Positions 40,801-52,800 of a stretch of 64,000 nucleotides of DNA are shown piece by piece. A model generated the notes under the pieces. The model was not told the DNA's origin. It worked only from the letters and a program-made list of their open reading frames with translations, and ran no database searches. Position 1 is the stretch's first letter; every line of letters begins with the position of its first letter. A program made the position numbers and the translations under genes. This DNA comes from Penelope pileata (lineage: Eukaryota; Chordata; Aves; Galliformes; Cracidae): positions 256,646-320,645 of the forward strand of contig WBMW01003926.1 of NCBI GenBank assembly GCA_013396635.1, read 5' to 3'.

Positions 40801-43800
40801 ATGCCCGAGGAGCCCAGAACTGCAAGCCACGCAGAGCTGCCAACAAAAATGAGTTCACTTTGTGTCTTCACTGCTTCTGACTGCAGAAAGAAATTCAGTT
40901 TCTGAAATGCTGAATTCCTGAACTTGTGTTAACCAGATATTCTGGGAGCTTATTACAGCAAAATACTCACTGCCAGCTGCAACTCCACTTGTAGAAGCGA
41001 GGCTGCTGTCCTGTGGTAGCAATTACTTTCAAGCACTGTGACTTTCACTACTAAAAATGGATGTGCTATCACTTCATCTAAGACTGACACAAACCTTAGA
41101 CTAACACAAATTAATGTATCGATAAAACATTTATTTTCTTCCATAAAATTCTTCTCAGTGCCATGGAAACGGCCAGAAATGATTCAAATGTTTTTAAAAA
41201 AATATCAGATCATGATGCACGTTATTTCTATAAATGGAAATGACACCAGCTGGACACACAGAGATGGGACACACACTGCCTGGCACTGAGCACCCACAGC
41301 AGACAAGGAGGCTGCTCCCAGCATCCTGACCCATGCAGTTTTAGTGCCAGGCCTCACAGGGTGCACTGCAACAACCTAAATTATCACAATTCCTCTAAGA
41401 CTCACCCCCCTCCCTCCTCAGTCCCTGCGAGCTGACAGAACCCATCACTCACCCACTGACTCAATGCAGAAATCAAAGCTCAGCTCAGAGGCCAACTTCT
41501 TGCTGGACTTCAATTTCCCTTGTAAATTCACAATTTTCACAAATTCTCAAGAAAAGCAGAAAAAACAAATATTAAAACTCATTCTGAAAAGGAGTACTGA
41601 TGGCTCTAAGTATGAAACACCAACTTTTAGGTACAAGAAACTGCCCACGCCTGACTGCTCTGGTGTTTGCCCCAAGTGCTTCCTTCTTTCAAAATAAACA
41701 CAAAAAACATTCTTACAGATTGTGTATGTTTTTAGACCTTACTGAAGGCCTTCCTGAAAAAAACTTTGTTCAGAAACATGAATGCAACATCAGCTTAGGG
41801 ACAGGGCTCAGTGGGGAACATTGGTGGGAGGTGGATGGTTGGAGATGATCTCAGAGGTCTCTTCCAACCTTCATGATCCTATGAACAAGGCTGCAAAGTT
41901 GGGCAGGTGAAGCCACTGCAAAGCTCCCAGTGAGGCATTAACCTCGGAGGCACACGAATCACCGCTACAGCTCCTGTGCACGATGGCTGCTAGCTATTCA
42001 TGCTGCCAGGCACATGCACCAGGCAAATGTCACGTTTTCCAAGGAAGTATTGAAGATTTCTGATTGGCACATACTTGAATTCTCATCTGCAGTGCTGCAT
42101 TACACTTCGTTTTGAACAGAAACACTTCCATGAGGAGGGAAAGTGGAATCACAAGGGTCGAAACGAGCAGTTCATAGAGCCAGTTCTCTGAGTCGTGTTT
42201 GTTAGGAACTACTTCAGCACAAATTAGTAACCAGGGGAGAAAAATTAACTTAGGGCAGGGTTAAAATCAACTGTGGCCCAAACGAGGGGCAGAAGGCTGC
42301 CCAGCAGCCACTTACTGTCCAGGCAGACGAGGACAGTGTCCCTCTCCAGCTGTGTTACGTGGATGGCATCCAACTGCTGATTGCCTGGTGGGAAAGAAAA
42401 GAGATTTCTCTATATCACATCACAGGGCTGGCCTCAGACAGCCCCCCAAACTCTGCCGATTGCTACAGCATTTTCAGTAAGCACTCTGCAGCCTACAATT
42501 TGTTTTTCTTTTGTAATTTTTAATGCTGCACAATCCCAGAATATTATGGGAGCAGTTCAAAGCGTGTATGTAATGTGAAAGCACAGTTTGTTGGCATAAA
42601 ATACATTTTATGTCACAGCACAGCAAGTCAGCTTCCTTCAAGAAGGGGCATGATAATGAACAAAAGGAACCACCAAGGGAATCTTTGCGCCTAAAAAAAA
42701 TGCTCTTTTCCCCTAAATTCACAACTGGAAAGACCATTGTGCTGATACGAAGCTAGAATTTGATAGTTTGCATCCTTTTTGTTAATGAAGTTCTCAATAC
42801 AGCTGTACTTAAATGTAAAGAAGTGCATCCAACAAAGCCAGCAAAGAAAAGCATCTGCAAGATATCAGTGAGCTTTTGAAGATAAACCAAAACGTTCTAC
42901 TCCTTAATAGGCAGCTGAGGGTGACAACCCTCCCCCAAGGGCTGGAGGATGGACAAGAATGCATTTCTGTGAGGCTTCACCCAGGAAAGAAGGGGAAAGA
43001 GCATCAAGACTGACCCCAGCGAAAAGCATGCGACCACAAACGAGAATCCAACCAGCAGGGTCTGCATTACTATTTAAGGACATTTAATAAAAGATGTGTC
43101 TAAAAATGAAGTCTTTTAGGATGGCTTACGCTGAGGCTGGCAAATTATCACGAGAGGAATTTGGGATTGGCCTCAATGAGCTGTACATAGAGAAGCTGCA
43201 TCATTTTGCCTGGCAGAAAGAGTTTCCAAATGGGGTTGGACCCAGTGAGCTCCAGAGGTCCCTTCCAACCCCGGTGATTCTGTGACTTCTGAGCAAGGGA
43301 TGTTCACCAGTTACCAAACAAAACAGCTGCAAGAGAGACCACAGGCTCACCTGCACCGATTTCTGTAAACCACGAGGAAGCAGAGTTCAAGTTGATTGTC
43401 TCGAAGTGCACCACCTGACTGGGCTCAGCACCCTTGCTGATGGCCACGCAGACCATGGGGTACTCCTGCTCCGGGATCACCAGCATCTCAAAGACATTCA
43501 GAGGGCTTGGCAAAGGAAAATCAAAGTGCTGGGGGGAAAAAGGCATTTGTAAAGTCTCCCTCTACCCTGGAAGCATGAAGCCTAAAATGACATGCAGAAA
43601 GTGTAAAAGATACAGAGGAGTTTTTCACTGGCACGAGTGCTTTTTTGGGTTGGCAGAGGCAGACACTCGTCCATTATTGCTGGGACTGGGCTGGATCCAG
43701 CACCTGACTGACTCCAGCCACTGGGTTTTCTTAGTCAACGTGTGCCAAGCCAAACTTCCAAGTAATCAGAACCCACACATGGGACTGCACCGAGATGCAC

Positions 43801-46800
43801 TTTCCATTTTAAGGTCTAGAAAGGTTATTTCAAAAACCACGTAACGATTGAGGTGCTGGGGCAGGCAAGAGGGGCAGCATAATTAGAAGGTCCAAACTAA
43901 AATGAAGTATTTACCTTTATTAACATGAATTTCTGCATTGGCTCATACCACTGTAGCAGAACAATTCCAGACTGCAACGCGCCGCAGAGGTACTTGTGTC
44001 CTGTGTATGGATTTCTTACTGAAGAGGATAAACAGAGAAAAAATCCTTTTTCAGTCCAGAAGGATCAATGAAAATTAAAATTCCAGATACCTTTACAAAT
44101 AATTTAACTAAAAGCTAACAACACTTTTTCACACTGATTCTTGTTTTATGAATTGCCACTCAAATATCCACAGCGATGAATACTGTGCTGCGTTCCAGAT
44201 AGATGCAATTACCCCCTAATTAACAGCAGCTGGCATTTGACAGCCAATGCAACACAGTGAAGGTGTGGGGCTTTTGTTTGTTTGTTTTTGGCTCAGTCAG
44301 ATCCAGGACCAGCCTGATTTCAGGAATGATTTGTAAACACACCTCCTGCAGACACCTCAGCTGAGCTACACAGGAAATCCAAGTTTGCAACTAGGTACCC
44401 TGAACTCTGTTCAAGTGTAAAACACCACCTCACACCGTGCTGGGGGCCGTTTTCAGAAGGAGATGCATTCTGCAAAGCCCAGCCTTCCTGAGAGCCAGTG
44501 GAGCCAAGTGTGTAAGTGCACCAGGGGTAACTGGTTTTGCAGGCACTTTGAATGCTGAGCAATGGCTCCAGTCCTCCCCCGGCTGACACCACTTTCACTC
44601 ACATCCAGCCTTTGCTTTGTGGAAAATATTATTTCCACGTCAGCCTCACTACATCATTTAGGCCAAAGCTTGAGGTAAGCTGAGAATCCAGAAAGGGGAT
44701 TTGTGTGTGGGCAGCCAGCCTGCAGGTCACGGTGAGCAGCTGGCTCATGGGGCAGCCCAAGGGCAGCGATCCCAAACGTCTCCCCACTGGTGATCCCCAA
44801 CATCTCCTCCTTCACTGAGAGCTTCAGGTTCACTCTCAAAGTGCAACACAGAGGCTGCACATTACTGGCACTCTCCAGGGCTTCCCAATGGGCCTTACTC
44901 TAGATTGCAACACGTTTAGGTCAAGAGTTGATATGAAAAATGCTCGTGTTATCATTGTCACTGAACAGGACAAAGACCTCCTGCATTAATGAAAAGGAAA
45001 GCAAGGCCCTAGTTAGGCAAAGCATCAAGAAAAAATGTGGTCACACTGGGTGCTGAACAATGAGCTGACTGCAAGTTGATCAAAAAGCCATGAGTTGAAG
45101 ATGAGCCATGCCCATGACAAAGGCCAGGAAAAAAATGGCAAAGCTGAAGCCCACTCACCTATACAGCATTTGTGGCACCCCTTTGTGTCAGGAATCTTCG
45201 TCGTCAAGGCAAACTTCCTGCAATAGCAGGTAGGAAAAATACATCAATGAGAGAAGCCAGGGACCTTCCATGCTCCCAATCCATCAGTATTCAAGAAATT
45301 TGCCACTTGTTAATAACTGTAAGTGAAAGGTTTGTACCTTGGTAATATTTTGTCAGGAAACCTATGGGTCTGAATGTGAGCAGCTAATCCTGTTTTTTTG
45401 GCTTGTTCAAACAAAGCTATCAAATTATGGGAGTAGAGCTGGAATGTTTTCCCTGCAAGAGAGAGAAGCACAAATGGGTAGGGCACCCGCGCCTCCAGCG
45501 GGGAGCCGTGCGGTGGAGGAGAATGTAGGTGTAGAGGAATTACCTTCTAGACAAATGGACCACATGCGTCAGATATTTCAAGTCCAATTAGGAAGGAAAA
45601 TAAAACAAGACAACAATAAGAAAGCACACAGCGAAGACATGGCATTCAACTCAAAGATCAGTAACACTAAAGCAGCTCTGAACGGTATTTTATGCACACG
45701 TTTTTAGAAGGTTGTAATTATACAGTAACCATTAATTACACCAGGACAATTTCATCTATAAATCCAAGTGGACTAACACAAAACCTGACTCTTGACAGGC
45801 ACAATCCTACAAATCCCACAAATTCCTGGACAACAGCTGAGTGTTTTTGCCAAGAACCCAGCTGATGGCTGAGCAGTTTTTTCACAGCCACCTCCCTCTC
45901 CTTTCGTTTAAAACTGTTTTTGTTTCAGTGTGGAATTATTTTTTAAATCTGGCTCACACCAAACCCGCTGGCAGGTTACAGTTCACCACCAGTGATCAAA
46001 CACAGCAGCAACCCTGTGCTCACACAGCTCCAATACCAAGCCCCACCTCAACCCTCTCTTAACGCTGTTGCCATATTGGCAGTGCCCTTATTCCAACCCC
46101 AGGGACCAAAGGGGAGGATGCTCCGTGTTCTCCGGGCACTCTTTGTCAAATTCCAACTTTGGCAGAGGTAATTCTGGTTTGGCAAATACCAGAGCTTTTC
46201 CAAACTAATTAAAAATAAGTAAATAAAACGGTGGGAAAGTGCTCTACTTCAGAGCAGTGAACACACGTTGCACTGAATGATGTCTTCAATTATTTCTCTC
46301 TATTTATCATTTCATTCATTCTTCTTCTACTGATACATACCTGACAAGGACATCAAGGTGTTGTTGATAACATACAGCCAGGTGCATTTTCGGGGAAATA
46401 ACTGAGGAGAGAAATGATTGCCATTACTGGAAACATACAGGAATTCCCTCATACCCATGGCTCCCTCTGCCTGCTGCAGGTCCTGACTGATGCTGGGCAA
46501 AGTCCCAGCTGTAACTCCAGCTTCCCCTTCAGCTCACTCCTTCAGACCCCCTGCTTAGCAGCACTTTGTCTCATTCCTTCCCTCTATTACCCTGAAACTT
46601 TCAAACTTCAATTTTTACGTTGTAAGGAGCAGCACAGAGCTGAAGTGGGAGCTGGTGAGGCTGGAGAGCCACATACAGAAAGGTACCGAGTGCCCAGGAG
46701 AGGCAGCTCCTGGGATCGTGCTACTACAGAAGCCTCCTGAACCCCACAGGAGGGAAAAACAAAAAAGGCAGTTGCATTTCCTAAGGCAGTTGCATTTCCT

Positions 46801-49800
46801 AAGGCAGTTGCATTTCCTACACAACCTGAACTCACACAATCCTGCATTCCACGGGACCCACCTGCCAGCTGGCTGTGTTAGCACACTGCTTTGTAGCCAA
46901 GAGGGGAATTGTGACAAGAGTAAACTGACAGCATTCAGGAGCCTCAGTAAGGGGAGGAATAAAAGAATAAGGACGTGATTTTTTTCTTTTTTTTTTAAAG
47001 CAAGACTGAATTTATCGAAGAGGATTCGTAGGTAAGGCCCTCCCATGAGAAAAATTTCAGTAAGAGACAAAAAAATGTATGGGATCAAGGTGTTTCTAAA
47101 GGAGACTATCAAAACAAGACACTGCTGCTGCAACCACAGCAGATGTTTGAGTCAGGGATCTACGAAGGAACAGCTGTTCTGGTTCAAGCAAACGTCCACC
47201 TCCTTCCAGCAGGCACTGTGAAGAGACACATTTCTTCCCTATGGGCCCTCCCCAAGCCATCACAAGATGGGAGAGCGTTTCTGATTTCCCCCACGCCTCC
47301 AGTATCACACAGTGCAGGAAATGGCAAGGAGGGCACAACGCCAGCGATGACCAGGCAACCACAGGACAACCCCGAGGGAAGGAACCAAAGAAAGGTTAAG
47401 ATGCAATCAAATGACCAACGCTAATTACACAGAGCAACAAGAGAAGTCAATGAAGGAGATAATGGAAAACCAAATGCCAGGCCCACAGCTTGGCAGGAAA
47501 GAACATTCATCCGGACTGATCACCACAGTTATCAGCACTGGGGTAGAAACTTGTGCTAGGAGGAGATAAAACTCATGATTTCGACTCGATATACTCGTGT
47601 CAGCAGCCCCAGAGAGGTTTAATTCACAGCACTTACGAACTGGCTCAAACCCCAAGGTCTCAGAAATGATTATTTTTCGAAAGCTGGAGGACGACCAAGG
47701 ACCTCAAGGACAAACAGAGCCCCTGGGAACTGCAGGACAGCCTGGCTGACGGGCCATCCAGGCAGCACAGCAACCACCCACACAGAATTCACAGAGTCAG
47801 TCAGGCTGGAAAAACCCTCTGAGATCCCCAAGTCCAACCCCAACCCATCCCCACCATGGGCACTGAGCCATACAATTCCCAAAGGATAACGGGAAGCTGT
47901 GCAGAAGAGGTGCTTGAACACCTGCACTTTCTGCTTCTGCAGAAGCAATTTGCTGGGGGAAAACAAGCAGGGGGAAAACAAGCAGCCTGTAGATATATAG
48001 TGTCTTTTCTGGGCCTGGTTCTATTCAGTATTTTCACTGAAAAATTAGTAATGGAGTAAGAGCACAGTTCTGAAATCAGCAGGTATTACCCTTGGAGAGA
48101 CAGCAAGCACTTTGGAGGATGTGATCAGAATTAAAAACGAGAGAAATAGTTAAAAAATCTCCAGCACCGACTTCTAGTGGTAAGGAATCGTGAAATGAAT
48201 GAACACAAGTGGGGAAAAGAGCTGGCATGGCTGAAGCACTGCTGTGAGGCCTCAGGGGTCTGCAGGGGATCACACTTCTGCCAACTGAGGCTGCTCTCTC
48301 TGAAAAGGGAATTCTCATTTTGGGATGCATTAAGTATGCTAAGTAGACACTGCTAAGTTCCCTCTGCTGCATGTCTAACCTTTCAACGGGACACAAAAAG
48401 CAGCTGGAAGAGTCCAGAGAAGTGTTACACAAAATAAATTAGGAAAATATATGTGGAAAGAGATCAGTTTTACCGAGGGAAGAGATAACCGAGGTCAGGC
48501 CAGGGGGCCTCCAGCAGCAGTCACTACATTTTTCAGAAATTTATTAGAGCAGCAAGTAGTTGTTCCCCATGTCTGCTGATGCTACAAAAACATTTTAAGA
48601 ACTTCATCCTCAACGTTCTCCTCTTGCATTCAGGTGCATGCTCATCTCTCTCACCTGGAAGGATCTTCTCCCTGTATCCAAACTCATTCTTCTCTTGCTT
48701 TTGCCTGTGCCACACCTCCCCCTCCCTGACCCTGCTGCACTGCTTCTCCTTTTCTTTTGCCTCTCGAGTTCTGTCATCTAGCGAGACGCTCCCAGGAAAA
48801 AAGGACTGATTCCACCTTAAGCACAGATGCCTGTGCAGTGCCCTTTCTGCAAAACCATCTTCCTCTCACTACCAGCCACGGATATGCCCACCCACTCTGG
48901 TCCCTGGCCTGCCCCATGGCTTGGCTGAACGGAGCACTTCAGAGGCCCCAAGTGCCTCTGTGTGCTGCTTTCCAAAGCTGCAGGTAAACCTCGCATGGTC
49001 AGCCCCTTGCAACAACACCCTGCTACTTCTGAGTCTGAAAAAGCAAACGCAGCCACAGCAGGATGGTATGAACTGGCTTTGGAAAGGGTTAGAGAGCCCA
49101 AGAAAACAGAAGCAAATGCAGATTTATTGGTGATAACAATGTCAGCTAAAGTGGCCAAGGGTTTTGGCAGCATCCAGAGGAGCAGCAACATGCCATCTAG
49201 TGGAGATAAAATGGAGAGAGAAACAACAGGTACTCTGCTGTCTCCAAGGAGCAAAGGCTATTTCAGTACAGGGCTCCTTTGACAGCAGTGTCATACAAAC
49301 AGCAACAAAACACTCAGGTAAGCAGGGAACTTCCAGTGTTTACTTTGATGTGAATCATTTTACACCACAAAGTCTGGCATCCCACCTATCCCCCTTCTAA
49401 TATAGAACTTCCTTGCTTCATGGCATCACCAGATCTACCCCGCACGTCCAAAACACCAAAGATCACCTGCTCCATGGTCGCTTCGTGAAGTTCATTCAAA
49501 TTCAAAGTGTAGATTCCTTCTTCTGTTCCAAAGATAATGTACTGATCTGGAGAACAAGAAATGGTTTATTTCCCAAGCTCACTGCCACTCTGGTTTAAAA
49601 TGCAAACAAAAACAACTTTACCTTTAGTATCTGGATGAATCCACGATGTTGCACAATTAATCTTCAAAGGGCAACCATCAAAGACTTTGGAGAAACACGC
49701 TCCCATCTGAAAGACACAAAAGCTGAAGCCTTATACAGGTTTCCAGCACAAAGTTTTTATCTCCTGCCATTTGCTTAGGACACACCTGTCCACACCATTG

Positions 49801-52800
49801 CTCTCTTCAGACACAAACTTACTCTACCATGCACAACATTTTTATCTTCCCCCAAAAGCTACAATGCAGCCTTCCAAACCTTTTCGGAGACTTCGTGTAC
49901 ATTAAGATATGCAAAGAGGGATCAAAATTACGTGGATAATTCTCACCTAGTGGTAAGAACAAGAATTGAGTGCTTATGTAACTGTGAGAAGGCAAACCAA
50001 GGAGGAACACTCAAGCAAGTAACAGCCTTCCTTCCCCCTTTCTCTTTACGAAGCAGAGAATGCCACTGGGGATCACAGCCCACAGAGCTGGTGAAGCCTC
50101 CATCTCCACATCCTGACCAAATGGTGAAAGGAGGTTCTTCAGAAAAGGAACAAATGTTTTGGATTTCATACACAACTGAATGAAAAGTAATTGGCTGTGA
50201 CAGGCAGAACATCAGCCCAGAGGTGGTGGCTTATTCTAGCATAACCCTGGCTCTAGAGAGGACAGGACAGCAGGCTTCCAACAGCTCCGAGTGCTAATGG
50301 GATTTCTTACCAGCACCTTGGGCGTTGGCGGTAAACCATTGATTGCTGGCTTCTGTGGGAAGAGAGAAACATCATGAGGCAGCTCCCACGCACTGATACC
50401 AAACTAGCTTGAAATGAGCCATGACACAAGGCAGCTGATCAGACTGAGCATCACAATACTCACAGGAAAATCTCTTTTCTCTTTTTTCCGTGGCAGCTGA
50501 GGGATTTGTCCAGACCCTTCTGCGTTTTCTTCAATGAGTTTCAACATGTTATCCCCATTGCCTGAGAAGAAGCCCAGGTACATTTTGAAACTTGCTTGAC
50601 TTAATGATGTAGAAAATAATTTGCTGCCCTGTTCTCTCTTCTCCCCTATGTCCAGTGGGAGTAGAGCAGAGTGAGCTCTGAAACTTGCATGTATGCATCT
50701 CAGGGAGCCAAACCCTTCCAAGGACAGCTGGCCACTGCTCTGCATACAAAGCTACACAGTAATAAAGGCTCCCTGTTATCCAAACAGTCGCTGGGCCAAA
50801 CAGAACTGAGAACAAAGCTGTGGCAGGGTCCTTACAGACAGCCCTCCCTGCACATTTGTTGTGTTTCTGCTCTTCCTGCAGGCAGTGGCACGGACTGGCT
50901 GAGCATCCCTGCCTGGGGAAGAACATTTCCACCACGGGTCATGGCTAATGAGAACCAGCACATTAAAAAAGGAAAGCTGCACTTTGTGGTCAGTTTGCAT
51001 TAAAATAACCTTGCTGAAAAGAGAGCTGACTCCCCCAAACTGATTTCCTTCCACAGGAAACAAGTCACCTTTAGGAAATGCAGTGTATTTACCCAAGTCG
51101 CTGTATCTAGCTGTGAGCAGCCCTGGGCTACTGATGCTGCTGGTCATACCGACGGGGCAAGGATCTGCCTGAGGCCCACACACAGGAATGCTCTGTCTCC
51201 TGTGAGCTGGTGGGGCTCTGCTCTGGGAGTCAGGGAAATGCTTTATCGTCTGAGATTTCTCATCATCCGGGAGGTTTTCTTCAGGATAACTGTTTATTCT
51301 TGGCTGCAACAAACAAAAGAGATGGTGATTACCTGGGAAACGGCATCTGGAAGCACAGGCTTAAGGCAAATTTTAATTCAAGTCGCACTGCTTCTACATT
51401 AAAAAAAAAAATCAGCCTTTGAACAAAGACATTTTTCTGAAAGAGAAATCCCAGCAGCAGGCAGAACGCTGCCTGGGAAGACACCCTGCACAGCATGCTC
51501 TCTGTAGGGCAGAAACCCCTAGCAGTCACCGGGCCCCAAACAGTGCAAGAGCTCCCAAAGGTCAAAGCTGTACAGCCTGCAACTCAGCAGAAACATTCAG
51601 CACGTGGAGCCTGCCAGCCTGGGGCATCTCAGAGAATTCACAGCCTGCTGAGAGCACTGCAGAGGCTGCACAAGTGGGGCTTGGCTGCCCACACCTCTCC
51701 AGCCCCACAGCCACTTACCTTGGGAGGGAGCGGAGGGGGCCCTGCTCGCTTCAGGGTTGATCTGAAAGGAAAAGGTGCAGCAGCTGTCTCAGTGAAAGCG
51801 ACAACACAAACAGAATTGTTTACAAAGACTTTGTAAATCAGAGAAACTAGATGCACAGAAAAGACTGATCGCAGCTTTGCATGAACAGGGTTAAGCCACC
51901 AGTCCAAGATCGGGGGAAAAAAGCATATTAATCTTGTTAGAAGTGTTGTTTCTGAGAAACTTTTGTCTTTTTGTGAATATAGACATCAGAGAGCACTGTA
52001 TGGTGGAAGGTACGGCGACCAGCAAACCATGCGAGGTAAGGGACCGGCTCTCTGAAGGCAGCACTCTGCCACTACTTGAATGTTGCCTTTGTGCTTGTTT
52101 TACCAGAAAATCCTTCCTGACAGTGAAAATGCTGCAGTTCTGGATCAGCCAGTGAGTCATGTCACAGAGCAACGTCCTCCCCGTATCCCTCCAAGTGGCA
52201 AAACGAGTTCATTGGGATCTGTCAGCAGCAACCCCAATGGGGGCTGAACTTGGGGCCAACCAGCAAATAGGGTCACCAGCACCCAGAGCAGCCTGCAGCT
52301 TTGGCTGGGGGTCAGCCCAACGTCTGGCTAACAGAGGGGCTGCACAAACCCTCCCAGAACTCTGCAGGGGCATCTGCATGTCCACTGTCACCAGCAGGAT
52401 GGATTAGTCAACACGAAGCCTACTTGCAAGCATGAGGTGCTTCCATACACCCCAAAGGACGGGCAGCAAGGAAGGAAGCACTGCTCTGCAGACATTCTCC
52501 AGATGATCAGACCCAGCCAAGCGTGTGTTAGACCCTGGAGTGCAATGAGCCCTCCCTGTGAGTGGCAAAGCAGCCTGCAGCATTTCAGAGGGGGAGGATT
52601 TGCCAGCACGCTGCTTAGCAGGAGCCACACGGTGCCAACACAGCTGTGCACAACGAGGTTCACTCACTCTTCCACATCTTCACTCCCATCGCCAAATTTT
52701 GGAAGCAGTCCCCTAAGGTAAAACGTTTGTAGAATTCAGAGTTCTGCTCTTCACATGCAACTGAACCGAGTGGGGACAGCACTCGGTTTCACACTGAGCA

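Noticed and set aside
46615..47133. 172-codon minus-strand frame containing repeated RKCNCL units
   Set aside because: The repetition comes from the 18-bp intronic tandem repeat; no homology to a protein is seen.
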